NCBI RefSeq assembly: GCF_003264935.1
Contig: NZ_QLOE01000003.1
Location: 124,001-188,000 of the forward strand
Length of the DNA stretch: 64,000 nt
Source of the DNA: Methanothermobacter tenebrarum
GTDB lineage: Archaea; Methanobacteriota; Methanobacteria; Methanobacteriales; DSM-23052
Direction of reading: 5' to 3'
Part shown: one piece after another, positions 38,096 to 46,223 of the stretch
Layout of the letters: each line of letters opens with the position of its first letter
How positions within the stretch are numbered: position 1 is the stretch's first letter
Made by a program: the position numbers and the translations under genes
The notes under the pieces: generated by a model
What the model was told of the DNA's origin: nothing
Database searches by the model: none
The model's input: only the letters and a program-made list of their open reading frames with translations

Positions 38096-39121
38096 ATGAA
38101 AGTTGTGGGAATTGATATAGGTGGCGCGAACACAGACATAGCCATAATAGAAGTAGAAAATGGTGAGTTAAAGGACATGAAAGTCGAGTCCAGATACCTC
38201 CCCATGTGGCTTAAGAAAAACGAACTCCAAAAGACGTTAAAGGAACTCCTAGGCAAAGAAATAGAGGCAATAGATGGTGTTGGGGTTACAATGACAGCAG
38301 AACTTGCAGACGCGTACAAGGACAAAGAAGAAGGAGTGAAGGATATAATAGGGAAGGTTGAGGAGGTTTTCAACGTTCCGGTAGCATATGTTAGCCTATC
38401 AGGAATGTTAGATGCAGCTACCGCCCTAAAAAACCCATTAGAAGTGGCGGCTGCTAATTGGATTGCAACATCCCAGCTAGCCGCAGCCATAAACAAAAAT
38501 TGTATAATGGTAGATGTCGGAAGCACAACCACAGATATAATCCCAATAAAAGATGGCAGGGAATGTGCAAAAGGAAGATCAGATCTAGAAAGATTATCAA
38601 CAGGAGAACTCGTATACACTGGCGTGCTAAGAAATAACGTTGCGACAATCGTAGATAAAGTCCCATTACATGGCAGATGGTATAGGGTCTCATCCGAATT
38701 ATTCGCCATAACCGCCGACATACATCTAGTACTTGGCAACATAGACTACAAAGAGTACACTTGTGACACACCAGATGGAGCCGATAAGACCATAAGAGAT
38801 TCCATGAGACGGATAGCAAGATTACTCTGCGCCGACCTTAAACTTCTAAACCAGCAGGACATAAGAGAGATAGCAGCATACATCTACCATCAACAAATAT
38901 TGAAGATAGCCGAGGCCATTAAAGAGGTTTCAGATAGGGAAAAATTAAATAGTATAGTTACAACAGGACTTGGTATGAACATCCTCGGAAGAAAAGCAGC
39001 CGAAATTCTAGAAATGGAATGTAGGAGTATGGATGAATTTTTACATCCCCGCGCATGTATAGTTGCACCTGCAATAGGATCCGCCGTCATGATGGGGGAC
39101 CACCTCACAAGAGAATATTAA
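38096..39121 (+). CDS. mfnF: Methanofuran synthesis enzyme MfnF (hydantoinase/oxoprolinase-like)
   Basis: MfnF couples glutamyl-tyramine to the aminomethylfuran phosphate unit of methanofuran. The protein has an actin-like/hydantoinase fold: VVGIDIGGANTDIAIIEV at the start, CIMVDVGSTTTDIIPIKDG near residue 135 and a C-terminal LHPRACIVAPAIGSAVMMG. This is the group once called the one-carbon-linked hydantoinase/oxoprolinase family of methanogens. AGGTTGAT favours ATG 38096 over the TTG at 38087. The gene follows mfnD with almost no gap and converges on carS. Confidence 0.85.
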   Translation: MKVVGIDIGGANTDIAIIEVENGELKDMKVESRYLPMWLKKNELQKTLKELLGKEIEAIDGVGVTMTAELADAYKDKEEGVKDIIGKVEEVFNVPVAYVSLSGMLDAATALKNPLEVAAANWIATSQLAAAINKNCIMVDVGSTTTDIIPIKDGRECAKGRSDLERLSTGELVYTGVLRNNVATIVDKVPLHGRWYRVSSELFAITADIHLVLGNIDYKEYTCDTPDGADKTIRDSMRRIARLLCADLKLLNQQDIREIAAYIYHQQILKIAEAIKEVSDREKLNSIVTTGLGMNILGRKAAEILEMECRSMDEFLHPRACIVAPAIGSAVMMGDHLTREY

Positions 39122-39633
39122 TACCATACATCTTTCACACCGATCAGATAGGCTATAATATTAGCCGAAAGGTGTAATATTACAGTTATTATCAGTATCA
39201 TGATTATCATTTCCCAGCTAAAATTGACAATAATGGATGCGAAGAGCATGGCGCCAACAGCAAAATCTAATTGATCCAAGATTGGGGCAGGCCGTCCCCT
39301 TTCTATATTAAAGCGCCTCTTCACGAAACTCCCACATGCATCACCAATAACCGCTCCGAGAGCCAATAGAAAACCTAATAGGATACCATATAGCATGTTA
39401 TCCACTAGGGTGCCTTGTATCATCCCGGTTAGTGTTCCTAGGAGCGTTCCTATTATACTCCCCCGCCATGTAACCCCATCACCTATCAACCGCCTTTTAT
39501 CAATGAAATGATATCCGAAATCAAGGGGCGGGCCCCCTCCAAAAACAAGGGCACTTACATTTGCTATATAAGCTGGTAGCATAAAGTATATTACATAGAC
39601 GATACTTAAGATATTGATAGCATCAATTTCCAT
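39118..39633 (-). CDS. carS: CDP-archaeol synthase
   Basis: CarS transfers CTP to unsaturated archaeal phosphatidic acid, making the CDP-archaeol that feeds all polar head groups. The 171-residue membrane protein has about five helices and the family stretch MLPAYIANVSALVFGGG, then DFGYHFIDKRRLIGDG and GDACGSFVKRRFNIERG, rich in residues for CTP and metal. It converges on mfnF by four bases and diverges from tes, another lipid gene. Confidence 0.92.
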   Translation of the reverse strand: MEIDAINILSIVYVIYFMLPAYIANVSALVFGGGPPLDFGYHFIDKRRLIGDGVTWRGSIIGTLLGTLTGMIQGTLVDNMLYGILLGFLLALGAVIGDACGSFVKRRFNIERGRPAPILDQLDFAVGAMLFASIIVNFSWEMIIMILIITVILHLSANIIAYLIGVKDVWY

Positions 39634-39686
39634 TGTAGGTCACCAACATCCACTATTAGAAGTTGATTTCAATAAATCAAGGGATT

Positions 39687-39699
39687 GATGTATATAAAC
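39687..39699. promoter_or_regulatory. TATA-like element in the carS/tes gap
   Basis: The A+T-rich gap of 138 bases holds GTATATAAAC near 39688-39697, a good TATA box on plus for tes (start 39772) that also reads TTTATATA on minus for carS. This places two lipid genes on a shared regulatory region. Inference from sequence only. Confidence 0.4.
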
Positions 39700-39771
39700 T
39701 TTAATGCCCCTATTAAAATTTTACTGGAATAAAATTAGTTTCAGAAAAAAAAATCATATCTAGGTGGGATT

Positions 39772-41256
39772 GTGGTTATCAAAAAAACCAACAGCCTCTG
39801 TCCAGTATGTCTTAAGAAGATCAAGGCAGAGGTGCTAGAAGGAAGCGAAAAGGTTATCATAAAAAAAGAATGCCCAGATCATGGTATTTTCGAAAATGTT
39901 TACTGGAGCGATAAAAGAGCCTATGAGAGATTCTCTAATTACGATTACAAGGGTGAAGGTATCTTAAATCCTCACACAGAAACGGATAAAGGATGCCCCC
40001 TTGATTGTGGGATTTGTCCACAGCATGAAAGTCACACCATCCTCGGTCTTATTGATGTTACCAATCGTTGCAATTTAAATTGTCCCATCTGTTTTGCAAA
40101 TGCTGCTGTTTCAAAATATCTCTATGAACCATCCTATGAGGAAATAAGGCAAATGTTGCGCAATCTCAGAGATAATAGGCCAGTTCCAACCCCGGCAATC
40201 CAATATGCTGGGGGCGAACCCACAGTTAGAAAGGATATAGTGGATCTTGTCAAACTCGCCAAGGACGAAGGCTTCACACACATTCAAATAGCTACAAATG
40301 GTGTTAAATTAGCCACGAAACCAGAACTTGCAAAGGAACTGAGAGAAGCCGGATTAAACACAGTCTACCTACAATTTGATGGTGTTACAGAGGAACCATA
40401 TTTCAAATCTAGGGGTAGAAACCTTTTACCCCTTAAATTAAAGGCTATAGAAAATTGTAGAAAGGCCGACTTGGGCATAGTACTTGTACCAACACTCGTA
40501 AAGGGCATAAATGATCATCAGGTAGGGGATATCATAAAATTCGCGATAAAAAACATTGACATAATAAGAGGTGTTAATTTCCAACCAGTATCATTCACCG
40601 GTAGGACACCAGCAGATAAAGTTGAAGAACAGAGAATAACGATACCAGATTTCCAAAGGCTAGTTGAGGAACAAACAAATGGCCAGATAAAAATGGGAGA
40701 TTTCTATCCAGCATCTTCTGTCTGTCCTATATCAGATTTCGTGGCCGCATTAGAAGGCGAACCACAAGTCACATTCACCTGCCATCCACATTGTGGAACC
40801 GCAACATATATTTTTGTAGAGAACGCTCACATAATACCTATAACACGTTTCATTGACGTGGATAGATTCTTCAAGATACTTGAGAAGGACGCCCAAGATA
40901 TTGAAGAGGGTGGTATAACCGGGAAGGCAAAAGCAATCGCAAGATCTGCAATAGAGCTTCCCAAGCTCCTCGACTCTTCAAAGGCCCCCAAGTCAGTGGA
41001 TATAAAAAGTATACTAATTTCAATATTCAAAGAGAGATCCTATAAAGCTCTTGGAGAATTCCATAAAAAGACGCTACTAATATCTTGTATGCATTTCATG
41101 GACCCTTGGAACTTTGATATCGACAGGGTTAAAAGGTGCGTAATCCATTATGCAATACCTGATGGGCGTATAATACCATTCTGTACCATGAATTCCATTT
41201 ACAGGGAAGCTGTTGAAAGAAAATTTGCCAGGCCATATAAGGAAAAATCCGATTAA
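39772..41256 (+). CDS. tes: Tetraether lipid synthase (radical SAM, Tes/GDGT-MAS family)
   Basis: Tes joins two archaeol phytanyl ends through carbon-carbon bonds to form tetraether (GDGT) membrane lipids. The radical SAM motif is NRCNLNCPICFAN with C100, C104 and C107. Further Cys sites fit the extra clusters known from the Methanocaldococcus enzyme MJ0619: C10/C13/C34 near the N-terminus, GCPLDCGIC at 74-82, TCHPHCGTA near 338 and the C-terminal LISCMHFMD and FCTMNS. AGGTGGGATT precedes the GTG start. MJ0619 was earlier proposed to methylate the pterin of methanopterin; that older reading is the alternative. Confidence 0.87.
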   Translation: MVIKKTNSLCPVCLKKIKAEVLEGSEKVIIKKECPDHGIFENVYWSDKRAYERFSNYDYKGEGILNPHTETDKGCPLDCGICPQHESHTILGLIDVTNRCNLNCPICFANAAVSKYLYEPSYEEIRQMLRNLRDNRPVPTPAIQYAGGEPTVRKDIVDLVKLAKDEGFTHIQIATNGVKLATKPELAKELREAGLNTVYLQFDGVTEEPYFKSRGRNLLPLKLKAIENCRKADLGIVLVPTLVKGINDHQVGDIIKFAIKNIDIIRGVNFQPVSFTGRTPADKVEEQRITIPDFQRLVEEQTNGQIKMGDFYPASSVCPISDFVAALEGEPQVTFTCHPHCGTATYIFVENAHIIPITRFIDVDRFFKILEKDAQDIEEGGITGKAKAIARSAIELPKLLDSSKAPKSVDIKSILISIFKERSYKALGEFHKKTLLISCMHFMDPWNFDIDRVKRCVIHYAIPDGRIIPFCTMNSIYREAVERKFARPYKEKSD

Positions 41257-41267
41257 AGTGAGACGTG

Positions 41268-42257
41268 ATGAATGGTAGGATTATAACATCCTCGAGGTTG
41301 CATTTAACCCTAATAGATCTTAACGGTGAAAGGGGCCGTCTTGATGGTGGGGTTGGCATCACACTCAAGAATCCCAACCTTATTATAAAAGCCAAACCCA
41401 ACGGGGAATTTAAAACAGAATTTGAAGAGAAGAACCTTGAAGAGAATCTAATAAGAGAATATTCAGCCAAGATAGAAGAAGCAGCTAAAAGGACACTAAG
41501 TTACCTTAAAAGCATTGAAAGATTCGATTTCATCATAGAAAAGACTTTCCCGGCCCATTCAGGCCTTGGATCCGGGACTCAGGTTTCCCTCGCCATTGCA
41601 AAGCTTATAACTGGTTTTCATGGGACTGAAATGGATTCATGGGAGCTTGCGAGGATAGTTGGCAGAGGGGGGACGTCTGGGATAGGAGTGGCCTCATTTG
41701 AATATGGTGGTTTCATAGTCGACGGGGGACATAGTAAAAAAGAAAAGACTGATTTTCTACCATCATCAGCATCCAGGGCATCACCGCCACCTGTAATAGC
41801 CAGATACGATTTCCCAGAGGATTGGAATATTATAGTGGCCGTTCCAAGGATTGACAGGCAAGTATCTGGAAGGAAGGAAGTCAACATATTCCAGGAATAT
41901 TGCCCAATACCCCTAGAAGAAGTTGAAAGATTATCCCATATAATCTTGATGAAGATGATGCCATCAGTCCTAGAAGAGGACATCGAATCATTCGGGGAAG
42001 CCATAAACGAAATCCAGAGGATAGGATTCAAGAGAGTTGAAAGAAAACTCCAACATCCAATCATAGACAAGATAATAGATAACATGTTATCAACTGGCGC
42101 TGTAGGGGCTGGGATGAGCTCATTCGGACCAGCGGTCTATGGAATCACTGACACAAATCCAAAAGATGTTCTAAAAGCGGCTAAAGAGGCCATGGGTGAC
42201 GTGGGGGGCTTGGCCCTCATAACGAATGCTCGAAATAGTGGGGCTAAATATGAATAA
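41268..42257 (+). CDS. mptG: Beta-ribofuranosylaminobenzene 5'-phosphate synthase
   Basis: MptG joins 4-hydroxybenzoate (or p-aminobenzoate) to phosphoribosyl pyrophosphate, the committed step of methanopterin synthesis. It belongs to the GHMP-kinase fold: the Pro/Gly-rich loop FPAHSGLGSGTQVSLAIAK lies near residues 95-113, with GRGGTSGIGVASFEYGG near 130 and the C-terminal GAVGAGMSSFGPAVYG loop. Length (about 330) is typical. GTG 41265 is an alternative start. Its last bases overlap the next gene's start. Confidence 0.92.
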   Translation: MNGRIITSSRLHLTLIDLNGERGRLDGGVGITLKNPNLIIKAKPNGEFKTEFEEKNLEENLIREYSAKIEEAAKRTLSYLKSIERFDFIIEKTFPAHSGLGSGTQVSLAIAKLITGFHGTEMDSWELARIVGRGGTSGIGVASFEYGGFIVDGGHSKKEKTDFLPSSASRASPPPVIARYDFPEDWNIIVAVPRIDRQVSGRKEVNIFQEYCPIPLEEVERLSHIILMKMMPSVLEEDIESFGEAINEIQRIGFKRVERKLQHPIIDKIIDNMLSTGAVGAGMSSFGPAVYGITDTNPKDVLKAAKEAMGDVGGLALITNARNSGAKYE

Positions 42258-42741
42258 GATAATACAAGGAAGAGCTTGGAAGTTCCCAGATAATATAGAC
42301 ACCGATGTTATAATCCCTGGAAGATACCTTAGAACATTCAATCTAGATGAGCTTGCAAGCCACATCATGGAGGGTATAAGACCAGATTTCCCAACTAAAG
42401 TAAAAAAAGGGGACATAATCCTAGCAGGTAATAATTTTGGATGTGGCTCATCAAGAGAACAAGCACCACGCGCCCTTAAACATGCAGGTATATCAGCGAT
42501 AATAGCAAAATCATTCGCAAGAATATTCTACCGAAACTCTATTAACATAGGCTTGCCAGTTATAGTAGCTGATATAAAAGCCGATGAAGGTGACATCCTC
42601 AAAATAGACCTAGAAAAGGGGATTATAGAAAATAAGACCACCATGGAAACATTCAAGATAAAACCATTCAATGATTTTATCCTAGAAATACTAGAAGATG
42701 GCGGGCTCGTGGAACATTACCTAAAAAAGGGTAGGCTATAA
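42250..42741 (+). CDS. hacB: Homoaconitase/isopropylmalate dehydratase small subunit
   Basis: The 163-residue protein is a LeuD-fold small subunit, with NIDTDVIIPGRYLRTFNL near residues 15-32 and the cysteine-containing NNFGCGSSREQAPRALKHAG near 60-79. The substrate loop reads YLRT. In Methanocaldococcus this Arg-containing loop marks the small subunit of methanogen homoaconitase, which works in chain extension to 7-mercaptoheptanoyl for coenzyme B, whereas YLVY-type loops mark isopropylmalate isomerase. HacB is therefore preferred, but LeuD is possible. The start lies inside the mptG 3' end (8-base overlap). Confidence 0.82.
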   Translation: MNKIIQGRAWKFPDNIDTDVIIPGRYLRTFNLDELASHIMEGIRPDFPTKVKKGDIILAGNNFGCGSSREQAPRALKHAGISAIIAKSFARIFYRNSINIGLPVIVADIKADEGDILKIDLEKGIIENKTTMETFKIKPFNDFILEILEDGGLVEHYLKKGRL

Positions 42742-42759
42742 TCAATGAGGTAATCTGAG

Positions 42760-43380
42760 ATGAAATGTCCCATATGTGGCTCGGAATCCCTCAAAGTATT
42801 AAAAAGTAGAACAGAATCCGATTCAAAATATAAGAAGATTAAAAGACTAGTTCTAGAATGTGAAGATTGTGGGACAATATTCAAAGAAAACCTAGTCATT
42901 TCCAAGCCACTCGAGTACCCAGTGATCATAAGCCAATATGAAAAATCATGGAAAGACAAGGTCAAATTATACTCTGATGAAGAAATCGCAGTAGGGGACA
43001 CGCTAAGCATAAACGGAAGACTCGTGGAGATAACATCCTTGGAACTAAAAAATGGTAAAAGAGTTGACAAGTGCAAGGCATTAGACTTGGCCACAATATG
43101 GGCCATACCATTAGATGCCCCGGCAAGACTAGGAGTCTCCATAGACTTACATGGGAAAGTATTTTCAAAGAAACTCGAAATAGACAGGAACTTCACATTT
43201 AGGGTTGGTGACATATTCAAACTCAAAAATCACATCTTCAAAGTGAAATCTATAAAAACAATTGATAGACACATCAAAAGGGGTGCTGCGCCAGCCCATA
43301 AGATCAAGAGAGTCTACGGGTCACCCACCAGGGGAAAATACAAGCTTGACCTTTCTGAAAATATCATATCGGGATCTTAA
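42760..43380 (+). CDS. HVO_0476-family zinc-finger protein
   Basis: The N-terminus has a zinc ribbon (CPICGSESLKVL then LECEDCGTIFK), followed by a beta-rich domain of about 130 residues (EEIAVGDTLSINGRLVEI, RVGDIFKLKNHIFKVKSIK) ending in a basic tail. This archaeal family (COG1326-like) is uncharacterised; nucleic-acid binding is a reasonable guess. It lies between hacB and pcm, sharing one base of its stop with the pcm start. Confidence 0.75.
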   Translation: MKCPICGSESLKVLKSRTESDSKYKKIKRLVLECEDCGTIFKENLVISKPLEYPVIISQYEKSWKDKVKLYSDEEIAVGDTLSINGRLVEITSLELKNGKRVDKCKALDLATIWAIPLDAPARLGVSIDLHGKVFSKKLEIDRNFTFRVGDIFKLKNHIFKVKSIKTIDRHIKRGAAPAHKIKRVYGSPTRGKYKLDLSENIISGS

Positions 43381-44024
43381 TGTTAGAAGAACGCAAAAAA
43401 ATGGTTGAAGACCTCGTGGCCAGAAATTATATAAAAACCGAGAAAGTGAAAAAGGCCATGGAAAAGGTTCCAAGGGAAAATTTCGTACCCCCAGAGCATA
43501 GGATGAGCGCTTACCTTGACCAGCCACTACCAATAGGGGAAGGACAGACGATATCAGCCCCCCACATGGTTGCGATGATGTGTGAAGTCCTAGACCTTGA
43601 AAGGGGGATGAAAGTATTGGAGGTTGGTACAGGATGCGGGTATCATGCAGCGGTCGTGGCAGAGATAATTGGGGAAGAAGGAAAACTCTACACCATAGAA
43701 CGTATAGAATCATTGTATAAAAGGGCTAAAGAGAAATTGAAAGATTACAAGCAAGTTAAAGTTATCCATGCTGATGGTACGGAAGGCTGGGAAGAGGCAG
43801 CGCCATATGATAGGATCTATGTAACCGCAGCAGCCCCAGATGTGCCAGAGCCCCTCAAAAGGCAATTAAAGGTTGGGGGCAAACTCCTAATACCAGTTGG
43901 ACGTGACAGATTCTACCAAGATCTTCTACTAGTGGAAAAATTATCAGAGGACAATTTCAAGACCAAAAACCTTGGCGGAGTGGCATTCGTACCCTTAATA
44001 GGTAAATATGGATGGCGATTCTAA
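43380..44024 (+). CDS. pcm: Protein-L-isoaspartate O-methyltransferase
   Basis: Pcm methylates isoaspartyl residues to repair aged proteins, important in thermophiles. The SAM-binding motif VLEVGTGCGYHAAVVAEI is near residues 75-92, with the substrate-loop ISAPHMVAMMCEVLDL near 57-72 and post-motif IPVGRDRFYQDLLLVEK. Length (214) is normal. Its ATG uses the last base of the previous stop (TAATG), so the two are coupled. Confidence 0.95.
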   Translation: MLEERKKMVEDLVARNYIKTEKVKKAMEKVPRENFVPPEHRMSAYLDQPLPIGEGQTISAPHMVAMMCEVLDLERGMKVLEVGTGCGYHAAVVAEIIGEEGKLYTIERIESLYKRAKEKLKDYKQVKVIHADGTEGWEEAAPYDRIYVTAAAPDVPEPLKRQLKVGGKLLIPVGRDRFYQDLLLVEKLSEDNFKTKNLGGVAFVPLIGKYGWRF

Positions 44025-44084
44025 AAATTTTTTTATAAAGAAAAAAGATATTAAATAATGTAACTATTTCTATTGGAGATCATT

Positions 44085-45362
44085 ATGAGAGCATACATTG
44101 AAACATTCGGATGCACTTTTAACAAAGGCGACTCAGAGATAATGGCAGGAATACTCTCAAAAGAAGGCATAAGGTTAGTGGAAACTATTAAAGATGCTGA
44201 TCTCATCATAATAAACACATGCTATGTTAAACATCCAACCGAACATAAGGTCATAAACAGGATAAAAAGAGTCCAAGAACTTTATCCTTCCAAGCCATTA
44301 ATAGTAGCCGGGTGCATGGTAGAGATAGACCCTGAAAAACTCGAAAAGATAGCACCAAGAGCAAGTTGGATAGGGCCGCATAAAATCCACAAAATATATA
44401 AAGTGGTCAAAGGAGCGATAAAGGGTGAAAGAATAAAAGAGACCGGATCATATCCTATAAAGAAAGTTGAAATGCCTAGGATAAGATTCAATCCCCACAT
44501 ACACATAATACAGTTATGTGAGGGATGTCTTGGAGAATGCACTTATTGTTGCACCCGTTTCGCCAGGGGGAAACTCCAAAGCTACCCCATAAGCGCGGTT
44601 AAAAGGGAAGCGGAAAAAGCGATAATAGAAGGCTGTAAAGAACTACAATTAACAGCCCAGGATACGGCAGCCTATGGTAGGGATATCGGTGAAAGTTTAC
44701 CAGAACTCCTCAATGAGATAAGTTCAATAGACGATGATTTCAGGATAAGAGTAGGTATGATGCACCCCAGAAACGTACTCGACATATTAGAGGATCTCAT
44801 AGACGCATTCAAATCCGAGAAAGTCTACAAGTTTCTACATTTACCAGTTCAAAGCGGAAACAACAGAGTACTAGAGGATATGGGGAGAGGATACAAAGTA
44901 GAAGATTTCAAGTATATAGTGGAAAGTTTCAGAGAAGAAATACCTGAAATGTCCATTGCAACCGATATAATAGTAGGATATCCAACAGAGGATGAAGAAG
45001 CATTCCAAGACACTTGCAAACTTCTAAAGGAAATAAAACCAAACTTCATCCACCTATCAAAGTATAAACATAGACCAAGAGCACTATCATCCTCACTCAA
45101 AGAACTAGACTTCAAAGTTGTTAAAAGGCGCTCAAAAATAATAGAAGAGATAAAATCAGAGATAACAATAAAAGATAACATGAAACTAGTTGGAACATCC
45201 CAGAAAATACTAATAGTCGAAAAAGGCAAGAAGGGAGGTTTCATAGGAAGAACCAATTCTTATATACCTGTTATAACAGAAAATGCAGATCCAGGATCTT
45301 TCCTAAAAGTTAAGATTAATGGGGCGACCAACACTTATCTTACAGCAACCCCAATAGTATAA
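44085..45362 (+). CDS. tRNA t6A37 methylthiotransferase (MtaB/CDKAL1 type)
   Basis: The enzyme converts t6A to ms2t6A at tRNA position 37. The N-terminal UPF0004 domain has cysteines at about 10 (ETFGCTFNKGD), in IINTCYVK and in VAGCMVEI; the radical SAM motif is CLGECTYC near residue 150; a TRAM domain ends the protein. The archaeal/eukaryotic e-MtaB subgroup is favoured by length (425) and by TFGCTFNKGDSE. GGAGATC precedes the ATG at 44085, favouring it over the TTG at 44073. Two tRNA genes follow in the opposite direction. Confidence 0.92.
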   Translation: MRAYIETFGCTFNKGDSEIMAGILSKEGIRLVETIKDADLIIINTCYVKHPTEHKVINRIKRVQELYPSKPLIVAGCMVEIDPEKLEKIAPRASWIGPHKIHKIYKVVKGAIKGERIKETGSYPIKKVEMPRIRFNPHIHIIQLCEGCLGECTYCCTRFARGKLQSYPISAVKREAEKAIIEGCKELQLTAQDTAAYGRDIGESLPELLNEISSIDDDFRIRVGMMHPRNVLDILEDLIDAFKSEKVYKFLHLPVQSGNNRVLEDMGRGYKVEDFKYIVESFREEIPEMSIATDIIVGYPTEDEEAFQDTCKLLKEIKPNFIHLSKYKHRPRALSSSLKELDFKVVKRRSKIIEEIKSEITIKDNMKLVGTSQKILIVEKGKKGGFIGRTNSYIPVITENADPGSFLKVKINGATNTYLTATPIV

Positions 45363-45370
45363 TTCTTTGA

Positions 45371-45444
<74 letters not shown>

Positions 45445-45448
45445 ATGG

Positions 45449-45520
45449 TGGGCCGGACGAGATTCGAACTCGCGACCACCTCCGTGTCAGGGAGGTATCC
45501 TACCCCTAGACCACCGGCCC
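45449..45520 (-). tRNA. tRNA-Val (GAC)
   Basis: A 72-base cloverleaf on minus: acceptor GGGCCGG/CCGGCCC, discriminator A, D arm GTCT/GGAT with G-U pairs, anticodon stem CCTCC/GGAGG with loop CTGACAC (anticodon GAC, reading GUC valine), and T arm GCGAG-TTCGAAT-CTCGT. The three bases after the discriminator are CCA, so the tail is encoded, though chance cannot be excluded. tRNA-Phe follows after five bases. Confidence 0.95.
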
Positions 45521-45543
45521 CCATTATTTCATTCATCATATGT

Positions 45544-45555
45544 CTTATATAAAAG
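45544..45555 (-). promoter_or_regulatory. TATA promoter for the tRNA-Val/tRNA-Phe pair
   Basis: On minus the sequence reads CTTTTATATAAG, a near-ideal archaeal TATA box, centred about 29 bases upstream of the first base of tRNA-Val. It would produce one transcript covering both tRNAs. Confidence 0.7.
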
Positions 45556-45908
45556 TTTCCGTTTTAGTTGCCACATTCAAACGTTTAAGATTCTTTTTTG
45601 TAACAACCCCAATTTTCAATTTCTCATCAAATGGCCTCCAACGGAAAACAAGGGGGTCTCTCCACACAACTTTAGGATTCTAGGATATTCCAAGGGTCCA
45701 TGACAACTTTATCAGTTTCTGAAACCGCAGTTTAGGACATTTCATGATCTTGTGTCACATAGTGTCAATAACAGGGGTCTAATAATGTGAATCTGATATA
45801 AATATGATTTTAGTAAAGTATATTAAGGAGTATTTCATAGGTTGGGTAACAACCCTTAAAATTCAAGTTTTATATTATGTGACAATCTCCATAAATTTGG
45901 GTGTTTAA
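45556..45908 (+). other. Intergenic region upstream of the paired membrane genes
   Basis: No gene is supported in this stretch. Close to its right end TTTTATATTA near 45869-45878 is a TATA box about 35 bases before the next start. TGTCACA appears near 45754-45760 and its reverse complement TGTGACA near 45879-45885, next to that TATA box, and GGTTGGGTAACAACC near 45840-45854 is an imperfect inverted repeat. These could be binding sites for a regulator of the downstream pair. Confidence 0.4.
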
Positions 45909-46223
45909 ATGGAATATGAGATTTTACTTGTATCATCGCCATTTATAGTATTTTATATAATTACTTATGGTCTTTACAGGATGGGTTTAGTTAAGAAGAG
46001 ATGGCATGTGAATCTTTGGAACCTTATAATATTCATAGCATTTGTAGTTTCGGGGATCGGAGGCTTCATCCTACTATTAATGCTTGAAAATGGTGTTAAA
46101 ACCCCATTTAATCACCAGTTGCTCTATTGGCATGTTGAGGCCGGTATAGGCCTCGTGATAGTGACAATATTCCATTTTCACTATTATAAAGGTAGTGTGC
46201 GCAGGATTTTGGGGGTGCGTTGA
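45909..46223 (+). CDS. Three-helix membrane protein with conserved histidines (DUF4405-like)
   Basis: The 104-residue protein has three or four predicted helices. It shares with the next gene a repeat plan: Y-LYRMG-VKKRWH-NLWNL, then G-GGF-LLL-ENGVKT-FN, then YWHVEAGIGLVIVTIFHFHYY. Histidines in the last helix and near the first loop could ligate haem b, as in DUF4405-type membrane cytochromes, but no motif proves this. It is followed immediately by its longer paralogue, and the two probably form a membrane complex. Confidence 0.72.
   Translation: MEYEILLVSSPFIVFYIITYGLYRMGLVKKRWHVNLWNLIIFIAFVVSGIGGFILLLMLENGVKTPFNHQLLYWHVEAGIGLVIVTIFHFHYYKGSVRRILGVR

Noticed and set aside
45449-45520. First thought to be tRNA-Asp
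   Set aside because: The anticodon loop CTGACAC gives anticodon GAC (valine), not GTC (aspartate).
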